Assembly: GCF_000378385.1 (NCBI RefSeq)
Contig: NZ_KB899685.1
Location: forward strand, 1-35,327
DNA length: 35,327 nucleotides
Origin: Paenibacillus daejeonensis DSM 15491
GTDB lineage: Bacteria > Bacillota > Bacilli > Paenibacillales > Paenibacillaceae
Reading direction: 5' to 3'
Below, one piece after another: positions 28,615 to 35,327 of this stretch (position 1 is its first letter; each line of letters opens with the position of its first letter). Under the pieces are notes generated by a model. The model made no database searches, was not told the origin of the DNA, and worked only from the letters and a program-made list of their open reading frames with translations. Position numbers and translations under genes: made by a program.

Positions 28615-28969
28615 AACGAAGGAAGAAACGAAAGGGCAAAAATCTAGGGCGGAACGAAGGCAGGCTGAGTCTGTCCCAGTGACAGCCCCCACGCCGGAAC
28701 CAGCAGCGGAACCAGCAGCGGTACCGGCGAAAAAGCAGTTGGATCAGCTCATTTATACCGGCCCTAACGTTGGCCGGGGGCATTTGCAGCAGTATGCCGT
28801 CTTCCGCGGTGGGATTCCGGCGCACGTCGCCCCGCTGATCGAGCAGCATCCGGAGATCCGCACGCTGCTTGTGCCGATCGCGGAGCTGTCCAAAACGCAA
28901 GAAAAAATCCAGGTGAAGGGAACGCATGAGCACAAGGCGTACCGGATCCTCGAAGGAGTGACAATTTAA
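28592..28969 (+). CDS. phage protein preceding the tail sheath gene (125 aa)
   Basis: A 125-residue protein with a disordered charged N-terminus (DETKEETKGQKSRAERR), a Pro/Ala-rich linker and a small folded C-terminal domain (IYTGPNVGRGHLQQYAVFRGGIPAHVAPLIEQHPEIRTL, in parts: IYTGPNVGRGHLQQYAVF and IPAHVAPLIEQHPEIRTL). AAGGAG lies 9-10 bases before ATG 28592. It overlaps the sheath gene by one base. Similar small proteins are found directly before contractile tail sheath genes in Firmicute phages, but the function is not established. Confidence 0.65.
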   Translation: MEANGPDETKEETKGQKSRAERRQAESVPVTAPTPEPAAEPAAVPAKKQLDQLIYTGPNVGRGHLQQYAVFRGGIPAHVAPLIEQHPEIRTLLVPIAELSKTQEKIQVKGTHEHKAYRILEGVTI

Positions 28970-30411
28970 TGGCCTACAAACATGGGGTGTCTGTCATTGA
29001 GCGGCCAACGGCTCTCACGCCGCCCGCCTCTACCGGATCCGTGCCGGTTGTCATCGGTACCGCGCCGGTCAACCTGTCGCAACGAGCGACGGCGCCGGTC
29101 AATGAGCCGGTACTCTGCTTTTCCTACGATGAGGCGGTGGCTGCTTTCGGTTATAGCCACGACTGGAGGTTTACACTGAGCGAAATGATTTATTCCCATT
29201 TCGCCCTGTTTTCGATGTCTCCGATTGTGCTGATTAACGTCCTGGATCCCGCGACGGACAAGACAGCGCGCACTGGTGAGGATGTGGCGATGGTTAATAA
29301 CCTTGCTGTTGTGACTGCACAAGGGATTTTGAGCTCGTCCGTAGCAGTTAAATCTGCTGACGGCGAGACAACCTATGTCCTCGGTACCGATTACGATTTG
29401 GACTACGATGGGGATGGCCAGCTCGTCATCCAGCGTATCACCGGCGGAGCGATCACTGGCAGCTCGGCGACGCTGACCGTCGATTACGAGGAGCTGGATC
29501 CGGATGCGGTGACGGCTGCCGATATCATTGGTGGCATCGATGGCAGCGGCCAGCCAACGGGATTGGAGCTGGTCAACCAGGTCTTCCCACGCTTCCGTTT
29601 GCTGCCGGGGATGGTCCTGGCGCCAGGCTATTCTGATGACCCAGGCGTTGCGGCCGTCATGGTGGCCAAGGCAGGCAACATTAATGGATTGTTCCGGGCT
29701 ACGGCGATTGTGGACCTCGCCGCCGACATGAATTACAGCGATGCCCCGGCCTGGAAAGCCGACAACAGCTATTCGTCGCCGGCACAGATTGCAGCGTACC
29801 CGATGGTTAAGCTCGGGGATCGGACGTTCCATCTGTCCACGCAGGTGGCGGGTGTGTTGGCGGCCACGGATGCAGCCAATGGCGATATCCCGTATGTATC
29901 CCCGTCCAATCAGTCCTTGCGGGCGGATGCGGCGGTGCTGGCCGACGGCACACCAATGTTCCTCGGTCCGGAGCAAGCAGCCTACCTTAACGGGGAAGGC
30001 ATTGTCACCGCACTCAACTTTCTAGGCGGGTGGAAGGCGTGGGGCAACCGGACAGCAGCCTATCCGGGCACCACGGATCCCAAGGATGCATTTATCCCTG
30101 TCCGCCGCATGATGGACTGGATCCGCAACACGCTGATCCTGACCTACTGGCAGCGTCTGGACGCGCCGATCACGCCGCGTCTGGTCGAGGCCATCACCGA
30201 CAGCGTTAATCTGTGGCTTAACGGCCTGGCTGCACAAGGCGCGATCCTGGGTGGACGTGTGGAGTTCAACCTGTCCGAAAACCCGCAGACGGATCTGATG
30301 GACGGCATCATCCGGTTGCATGTCTACGTCACGCCACCGTCGCCGGCGCGATCGATCGAATTTATCGTCGAGTACGACCCGGCATATCTTAGCGCGCTGT
30401 TTGCAGCGTAA
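28969..30411 (+). CDS. contractile tail sheath protein
   Basis: The 480-residue tail sheath subunit shows that this phage has a contractile (myovirus) tail. The N-terminus HGVSVIERPTALTPPASTGSVPVVIGTAP is the typical sheath start (quoted in parts: GVSVIERPTAL, TGSVPVVIGTAP). Further typical parts are the RLLPGMVLAPGYSDDPGV block, the YVSPSNQSLRADAAV middle and the DWIRNTLILTYWQRLDAPITPRLVEAITDSVN C-terminal domain that forms the inter-subunit handshake (in parts: DWIRNTLILTYWQRL, ITPRLVEAITDSVN). It overlaps the upstream stop by one base and is followed by the tube gene, as in P2 (FI-FII). Confidence 0.94.
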   Translation: MAYKHGVSVIERPTALTPPASTGSVPVVIGTAPVNLSQRATAPVNEPVLCFSYDEAVAAFGYSHDWRFTLSEMIYSHFALFSMSPIVLINVLDPATDKTARTGEDVAMVNNLAVVTAQGILSSSVAVKSADGETTYVLGTDYDLDYDGDGQLVIQRITGGAITGSSATLTVDYEELDPDAVTAADIIGGIDGSGQPTGLELVNQVFPRFRLLPGMVLAPGYSDDPGVAAVMVAKAGNINGLFRATAIVDLAADMNYSDAPAWKADNSYSSPAQIAAYPMVKLGDRTFHLSTQVAGVLAATDAANGDIPYVSPSNQSLRADAAVLADGTPMFLGPEQAAYLNGEGIVTALNFLGGWKAWGNRTAAYPGTTDPKDAFIPVRRMMDWIRNTLILTYWQRLDAPITPRLVEAITDSVNLWLNGLAAQGAILGGRVEFNLSENPQTDLMDGIIRLHVYVTPPSPARSIEFIVEYDPAYLSALFAA

Positions 30412-30428
30412 GGAGGGAATAGACAACC

Positions 30429-30944
30429 ATGCAAATTCCAGAAAGATTAACTAACTTTACGGTGTACCGCGAGGGTTCAGAGTACCTTGGTGTGAGCGAC
30501 ATCGTGCTGCCGACGCTGGAAGCAATGACGGACACCGTTTCTGGCGCCGGCATTGCCGGTGAAGTCGATAGCCCGACGATCGGCCACTTCGGCAGCTTGA
30601 CCGTTACACTCAACTGGCGCACCGTCCAGCAGAGCACGATTCGTTTGCTGCAGCAGCGTTCACATGCCCTGGACTTCCGGGGCGCTATCCAGGTGTACGA
30701 CTCGGCTAACGGGTCATACCGCTCCCAGTCAGTAAAGGTGACCGTGAAGGCTGTGCCTAAAGGCGGCACGATTGGCAACATGCAACCATCATCCACGATG
30801 GGTAGCAGTAACGAGTTGGAGGTCACGTACCTCAAAATTGCGATCGACAACCGCGAACTGCTTGAGTTGGACAAGTACAATTTCATCTACCGCGTTGACG
30901 GATTTGACGCATTGGCGCAAATGCGAAATCAATTGGGACTGTGA
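30429..30944 (+). CDS. major tail tube protein, P2 FII-like
   Basis: A 171-residue tube protein of the P2 gpFII family: IPERLTNFTVYREGSEYLGVSD at the start (in part: RLTNFTVYREGSEYLGV), the ITLPTLE-like DIVLPTLEAMTDTVSGAGIAGE and the NELEVTYLKIAIDNRELLELDKYNF end (in part: LEVTYLKIAIDNRELLELD). It stacks in hexamer rings inside the sheath. TAAGGAGGG precedes ATG 30429. The position after the sheath gene supports it. Confidence 0.93.
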   Translation: MQIPERLTNFTVYREGSEYLGVSDIVLPTLEAMTDTVSGAGIAGEVDSPTIGHFGSLTVTLNWRTVQQSTIRLLQQRSHALDFRGAIQVYDSANGSYRSQSVKVTVKAVPKGGTIGNMQPSSTMGSSNELEVTYLKIAIDNRELLELDKYNFIYRVDGFDALAQMRNQLGL

Positions 30945-30955
30945 GGGATTAAAGA

Positions 30956-31291
30956 ATGAATACAGGACAACCGGTACCAGAAGAAGGCGTGACAATCGAA
31001 GCACCCGCCACCAGCATCTACAAGCTGCGGCGGGCGTGGTCGTTTGAAGGCGAGGAAGTGAAAGAGCTGGATCTCGATTTTGATCGCCTGACAGGGGAGG
31101 ACATCATCTCCTGCGAACGGCAGTACATGCAGCAGGAAGGGGCGTCCATGCTCTTTAAAGATGCCAACAAGGAGTACCAGGCTTACGTTGTGGCCCGCGC
31201 CGCCAAGGTGCCGGTGGAATTAATCCGCGCGTTACCGGCAAAAGAATTCTCTATGGTCACGCTGAGGGCTCAGCGTTTTTTGCTCAGCTAG
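30956..31291 (+). CDS. tail assembly chaperone, P2 gpE-like (short form)
   Basis: The 111-residue short chaperone lies between the tube and tape measure genes. It has YKLRRAWSFEGEEVKELDLDFDRLTGEDI and a helical end; the first strand pair and the following helices match the gpE-type chaperones. Such proteins coat the tape measure while the tube grows. A slippery T TTT TTG (31276-31282) four codons before the stop allows a longer product. ATG 30956 follows GAGGG. Confidence 0.85.
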   Translation: MNTGQPVPEEGVTIEAPATSIYKLRRAWSFEGEEVKELDLDFDRLTGEDIISCERQYMQQEGASMLFKDANKEYQAYVVARAAKVPVELIRALPAKEFSMVTLRAQRFLLS

Positions 31292-31458
31292 GCTTTGCCG
31301 GCGGTGTCGACGTGCGCGACCTGGCCGCATCGCTGGCCATGATGACGTACACGCCGATCCCGTACTTCCTCTCTTTGCCTCTGCGCGAGCTGACGGACTG
31401 GATCGTGCGGATGAATAAGCGACGGAAGGAGGATCCGAGCCGTGGCAGGAAGAGGTAG
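30956..31458 (+). CDS. E+E' extended tail chaperone by -1 ribosomal frameshift
   Basis: Ribosomes that slip back one base at T TTT TTG (31276-31282) continue in the -1 frame to TAG at 31456-31458. This adds 58 residues to the first 109, for a 167-residue fusion. The extension is clearly protein-like (GFAGGVDVRDLAASLAMM, then YTPIPYFLSLPLRELTDWIV). P2 makes E+E' by a -1 shift on the same kind of heptamer at the same gene position. The tape measure gene starts 17 bases before this stop. The frequency of slippage cannot be read from the sequence. Confidence 0.82.
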
Positions 31459-34400
31459 AGAATACGAGGTATCGTTTAAACTGGATGCCGAGCTGGAATC
31501 ATCCTTCAAGCGTTCGTTCGGCCAAGCTGCAGACGGACTTGAGAACATCGATCGGGAGCTGCGCGAGCTCTCCCGATCGGGGAACTTTGGCAAGATGTCC
31601 CGTGAAGTAGAGCAATTCGATCGCGAAATCCGCAACGCCGAGAAGGGTAGCCGAAATTTTGGCGATACACTCAAGCGCGTTGCGGAGTATTCCGGAGCTT
31701 TCGCCATCGTCCAAGGCGTCGAGGACAGTATCAAAAACATTGGCTCTACCATTTTGGAGTTTGACGATTCAATGGCCCAGCTCGAAGCCTCAACCGGCGT
31801 CAGCAAGGCCGAAATGGCTGAGATGGAGCAGATAGCAAAGGATCTCTACGAAATACCACTTGGGGAAGGCTTTGCTGACATCTCCAACTCAATCGCCACT
31901 GTTCGCCAGGTCAGTAAGCTTACCGGTGATGAGCTGGAGAACATGAGCCGCGAGGCGATGGTCTTCCGTGAGGTGTTTGGCGAGGACATCAAGGAGTCGG
32001 TCAAAGCTAGCGACACCATGATGAAAAACTTCGGCATCACGTCGACGGAGTCATTCAACCTCCTGGCCCAGGGCGCCCAGCAGGGCTTGAACAAGTCCAA
32101 TGAGCTCCTGGACTCGGCCAATGAATATGCGCCGCAGTTCGCCGCGCTCGGTTTTACGGCAAATGAGATGTTCGACATCTTCGGCGCTGGCCTTGAGGCG
32201 GGGGCTTTTAACTTGGACAAGGTAGGCGACTCGGTTAAAGAGTTCAATATCCGCTTGAAGGACGGCAGCGACGCCACGTATGACGCCCTAGCTGAGTTGT
32301 TTGCGCCAGATAACATCGTCGAATGGACGGACGCTCTCACTAAGGGTGGGAAGAAGTCCACGCAGTATATGGAGCTCGTCAGCAAGGTCGGTAACGAGAC
32401 AGCGGACATCATGCTCGGCAAGCTGAAGAAGGGCGGTAAGCAGGCTAGCGATACGTTCACCATCCTCGGCAGTATTATGGGTGAAGGTGCCAACATCTTG
32501 GAGGGGCTGTCCTCTGGATCGGTCAAGGGCAGCGACGCCATGCAGATGGTGATCACCAAGCTACAAGAAATCGAGGATCCGCTCGCACGGAATCAGATCG
32601 GCGTCGCGTTGTTTGGCACGCAGTTTGAGGATGTCGAGGCATCGGTCATTCAGGCGATGGGCACCGCCCGGAGCCAGTTCGACATGACAAAGCAGACCAT
32701 GGAGGAGATCGAGGCGATCCGCTTTGATACCATTGGCAAGGACTGGCAGAGCTTGGGCCGACAACTTATGACGGAGCTGGTGCTACCGATCGCGGAAGAT
32801 CTCATGCCGACCCTCGAGCGCTTGGCCGATTGGGCAGTCGACAACAAGGATCTGATCAAGTTTCTGGCCCTGGCAACTCCGGCCGCATTGATTGGTAAGA
32901 ATGCTTTGTCCATTGCTAGTAGCTTCTTCCAGGTCGAGAATGCGGCGGGGAAGGCCGGGCGTGGCGTCGGCGGTGCAAATACGCTACTTGGTAAGTTTGG
33001 ATCCACCCTCGGCTTCTTCACCAACCCGGTGGGCTTGGCCGTCGGGGCTGTTGGCCTACTGACTACTGGAGTCCTGGCCTATAAAAAGCACCAGGAAGAG
33101 GCACGTGATGCACTAATCAACATGGGTGAGAGCCTCCAGGAGGCTAATCGGCAGTACGATGAAGTGGCAAAGAAGGCGGACTCCACAAACTCCTTGGTCG
33201 AAGAATATAGACGCTTGGATGACGTTGTTCGGAATAATACTGATGCTTCTAGAGATTTAACCACAGAACAGGAACGTCTCGCGGAAATCACTGCCGAGCT
33301 TCACGCTCTCCATCCGAACACAGTTACGCAATACGAAATTGAAAATGGATTAACCAGAGAAAAACAGGATTTGTTGAAGCAAGAAGTGACCGCAGAACAA
33401 GAATTGGCCAGATTGAAGCGGGAAAGGGAAGTACTTGAACAAGAGCGGAACTTGCCTAAATTGGAAAAGGAGATCTCCAAGCTTCAAGAACAGTCGGAGG
33501 TGCTCCTTGAACAGAAGGAAGCATTGGATGCAGCCGTTCCCGCATTTAAAGACTTTCAGGCACAACTCCAAAATATATTGAAAGCTGAACCAACAGACGA
33601 AAGAGCCGTACAACTTGAAAATCTTCGTATCAAGGCTAATGAAGTTGGTGAGGCTGTAGGGAAGAGTTTTGCTCATCTTGGTCCTGGCATGTTGGACGGC
33701 GCTACAGATGACTTGATTGCACGACGAATAGCTGCATGGGATGACTACATCTCCAAGACAGAGGATCTTGCAACTGCAAGAGCTAGTTATGAAGAACTCT
33801 ACAACTCTCAAAAAGAGTTGATTGAGCTTGACCTCGGAACCACGCTCCAGCAACAGGCCGACAATTTTAAAAACTTGACAACGGAGGAGCAGACGCGATT
33901 TGCTTCCGCGCTGCAGGCTGTGTCCGATCTGAACCAACAGATGGAACTGATGCCATCTGAGAAGACCATTAATTTCAGGATGGTTTATAGTCAGATTGGT
34001 GGCTGGGGGCCTGGTGGGCCAAAGCTGGATACGAGCATCTTTGATCGACAGTATGCCGATGGTGGATACGCGGACCAAGCTTCCATCTTTGGCGAGGCTG
34101 GTCCAGAGATGGCCATCCCACTAAACAACAAACCTCGATCGCAGAGGCTGCTCGATGAGACGAACCGCCTGATGGGTCGTAATCCAGACGGCAGCCGACC
34201 CGACGCGGGAGCAGCCGATAACTATCCCGTCTATTCGGAGGTACCGCGCGAGCTTTTGGTCCAACACACGTTGGATCCACAAATTCAGGAGCTGTTGGAG
34301 AGCAGCAACCGTCCAAAAGACTTTGAGGTACAAGCCAGCAGTGCCGGACCATTGGAGCTGCAAGTCCATGAGTCGCCCAATCAGCGTCTGATGGAGGCCG

Positions 34401-34609
34401 CGACTCAACTAATGGAGAGTGCGTTCTCCCAATCGCAGGGCGATGCAGGCGGCACAACGATTACCTTTGCTCCGGTCATCACCGTACCCGGTGGCAGCCA
34501 GGGGGATGTGGATCGTGTTGCCCAGGCCGTGCAGCCGACCTATGAGCAGTTCAAACTATATATGCGTCGCCTGGCGCAGGAGGATCGGAGGTTGAGTTTC
34601 CATGGCTGA
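31442..34609 (+). CDS. tail tape measure protein
   Basis: The 1055-residue protein sets tail length; its size predicts the tube length. The N-terminal ~110 residues are helical and charged (DGLENIDRELRELSRSGNF). The TP901-type minor tail region follows with FDDSMAQLEASTGVSKAEMAEMEQIAKDLYE (in parts: FDDSMAQLEASTGVS, MEQIAKDLYEIPLG), and a hydrophobic patch is present around residues 525-550 (NPVGLAVGAVGLLTTGVLAY). From about residue 595 to 795 the coding sequence is A/T-rich and strongly coiled (EQELARLKREREVLEQERN). A Gly-rich segment (GEAGPEMAIPLNNKPRSQ) lies near the C-terminus. GTG 31442 follows AAGGAGG, and the gene overlaps E' by 17 bases. Confidence 0.93.
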   Translation: MAGRGREYEVSFKLDAELESSFKRSFGQAADGLENIDRELRELSRSGNFGKMSREVEQFDREIRNAEKGSRNFGDTLKRVAEYSGAFAIVQGVEDSIKNIGSTILEFDDSMAQLEASTGVSKAEMAEMEQIAKDLYEIPLGEGFADISNSIATVRQVSKLTGDELENMSREAMVFREVFGEDIKESVKASDTMMKNFGITSTESFNLLAQGAQQGLNKSNELLDSANEYAPQFAALGFTANEMFDIFGAGLEAGAFNLDKVGDSVKEFNIRLKDGSDATYDALAELFAPDNIVEWTDALTKGGKKSTQYMELVSKVGNETADIMLGKLKKGGKQASDTFTILGSIMGEGANILEGLSSGSVKGSDAMQMVITKLQEIEDPLARNQIGVALFGTQFEDVEASVIQAMGTARSQFDMTKQTMEEIEAIRFDTIGKDWQSLGRQLMTELVLPIAEDLMPTLERLADWAVDNKDLIKFLALATPAALIGKNALSIASSFFQVENAAGKAGRGVGGANTLLGKFGSTLGFFTNPVGLAVGAVGLLTTGVLAYKKHQEEARDALINMGESLQEANRQYDEVAKKADSTNSLVEEYRRLDDVVRNNTDASRDLTTEQERLAEITAELHALHPNTVTQYEIENGLTREKQDLLKQEVTAEQELARLKREREVLEQERNLPKLEKEISKLQEQSEVLLEQKEALDAAVPAFKDFQAQLQNILKAEPTDERAVQLENLRIKANEVGEAVGKSFAHLGPGMLDGATDDLIARRIAAWDDYISKTEDLATARASYEELYNSQKELIELDLGTTLQQQADNFKNLTTEEQTRFASALQAVSDLNQQMELMPSEKTINFRMVYSQIGGWGPGGPKLDTSIFDRQYADGGYADQASIFGEAGPEMAIPLNNKPRSQRLLDETNRLMGRNPDGSRPDAGAADNYPVYSEVPRELLVQHTLDPQIQELLESSNRPKDFEVQASSAGPLELQVHESPNQRLMEAATQLMESAFSQSQGDAGGTTITFAPVITVPGGSQGDVDRVAQAVQPTYEQFKLYMRRLAQEDRRLSFHG

Positions 34610-34808
34610 GTATATCACTCTGCAGGGTGACACCTGGGACGGCATATGTCACAAGCTATACGGCAGCAGTCGGCAGATGACGGAGCTAATGCAGCTCAAC
34701 CCCGCGCACCTGCGGGTCGTCATCTTTTCGGCGGGCATTCGGCTCCGAATTCCAGCGGAGGCGGAGATCATCGATGACGAGCTGCCGCCATGGAAGAGGG
34801 GGCAGTGA
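34602..34808 (+). CDS. tail protein X with LysM-like fold, P2 gpX-like
   Basis: A 68-residue protein starting YITLQGDTWDGICHKLYGSSRQMTELMQLNPAHLRV (in parts: LQGDTWDGICHKLYGS, LMQLNPAHLRV), the LysM-like fold of P2 gpX, which helps build or anchor the baseplate hub. ATG 34602 overlaps the tape measure stop by 8 bases, and its TGA overlaps the next ATG by one base. The order tape measure-X-D is the P2 order. Confidence 0.88.
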   Translation: MAEYITLQGDTWDGICHKLYGSSRQMTELMQLNPAHLRVVIFSAGIRLRIPAEAEIIDDELPPWKRGQ

Positions 34809-35327
34809 TGGCCATAAGACAAGCAATACCGGTAATCGTGTATCAAGGCGTGGATATCTCTCGGGATATCGCGCCTTTTTTGATGTCTCTGAGCTATACA
34901 GATGCGGGCAACGGGCGGGCAGATGATCTCCGGATCGAGTTGGAGGACCGGGAGGGCAAATGGAGGGGGCCGTGGCTGCCACAGCGGGGTGAGCGCATCA
35001 AGGCGTCGGTGGATCTGCTGCACTGGTATTCTGGCGTAACCAAGCGGACGCTGCAGTGTGGCACCTTTGATGTGGACACGGTGTCGCTGGGCGGTCCGCC
35101 GGACGCAGTGACGATCCAGGCTGCTTCCTTCCCTGGTAACTCAAGACTCAAAGATGAGCCGCGGACCAAAGCCTGGGAGAAGGTGACGCTGAAGCAGATC
35201 GCCACGCGCATCGCCCAGACTGCGGGCATGAAGCTGCTGTTTGAAACGGACGACATCACCTATGACCGTCTCGACCAGTCGCAGGAGACGGATCTCAGCT
35301 TCCTAAGTCGACTGATCGAGCAGGAGG
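34808..35327 (+). CDS. late control D / baseplate hub protein, P2 gpD-like (3' truncated)
   Basis: The gene starts at ATG 34808 (GTGATG, one-base overlap with X) and runs off the right edge after 173 codons. The visible part, VIVYQGVDISRDIAPFLMSLSYTD, ADDLRIELEDREGKWRGPWLPQRGERI and CGTFDVDTVSLGGPPDAVTIQAAS (each continuous here for up to 20 residues: VYQGVDISRDIAPFLMSLSY, ADDLRIELEDREGKW, TFDVDTVSLGGPPDAVTIQA), is typical of the gpD/Mu gp44-like hub. It forms the base of the tube with the spike. The C-terminal part lies outside the window. Confidence 0.9.
   Translation, partial: MAIRQAIPVIVYQGVDISRDIAPFLMSLSYTDAGNGRADDLRIELEDREGKWRGPWLPQRGERIKASVDLLHWYSGVTKRTLQCGTFDVDTVSLGGPPDAVTIQAASFPGNSRLKDEPRTKAWEKVTLKQIATRIAQTAGMKLLFETDDITYDRLDQSQETDLSFLSRLIEQE

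Overview
This window is a large part of a temperate phage genome (a prophage or free phage) of a Gram-positive bacterium. Strong AGGAGG-type ribosome sites, frequent GTG/TTG starts, the ArpU late regulator, the RecT/ATPase/MBL recombination block and moderately high G+C suggest a Firmicute such as a Paenibacillus relative. The host is an inference. No integrase, repressor or lysis gene is visible, so both ends of the phage lie outside. All convincing genes are on the + strand; the one minus-strand coding remnant is at 14570-14767. Layout. (1) 1-1331: small early genes, including an AbrB-like regulator whose stop codon lies inside a well-formed hammerhead ribozyme (792-874). (2) 1328-5922: recombination and nucleotide processing: SMC-like ATPase with a zinc hook, RecT, metallo-beta-lactamase-fold hydrolase, DnaQ-like exonuclease. 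(3) 6087-9639: replication: an initiator gene that carries its own iteron origin (five 24-bp dyads followed by an A/T-rich stretch, as in lambda O), a G39P-like helicase loader, DnaB and RusA. (4) 9645-14456: accessory genes and the ArpU regulator. (5) 14457-16029: four TGTCCG boxes at 11-bp steps with an extended -10, a minus-strand gene remnant that has lost its start codon, and an A/T-rich gene for a secreted protein. (6) 16030-18204: ParB-methyltransferase fusion and a PBSX/YqaS-type small terminase-like gene. (7) 18233-19404: an A/T-rich cargo unit with its own promoter, a TIR-domain gene (candidate NADase defence protein) and tandem terminators. (8) 19923-20005: a lambda-type cos site. 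(9) 20116-28081: a lambda-like head module (Nu1, A, W, B, C with nested scaffold, D, E, FI, FII, Z). (10) 28084-35327: a P2-like contractile tail module (sheath, tube, E/E+E' frameshift chaperone, tape measure, X, D). How it works together: initiator, loader and helicase start replication at the iterons; RecT, the ATPase and RusA process and recombine the concatemers; ArpU switches on late transcription; Nu1/A cut at cos and fill the lambda-type head, which is joined to a P2-type contractile tail. The most unusual signals are the hammerhead ribozyme straddling the abrB stop codon, the lambda-like cos in a Firmicute phage, the alternating 33/42-bp iterons sharing a hexamer with the late-promoter boxes, and the TIR cargo placed beside cos.
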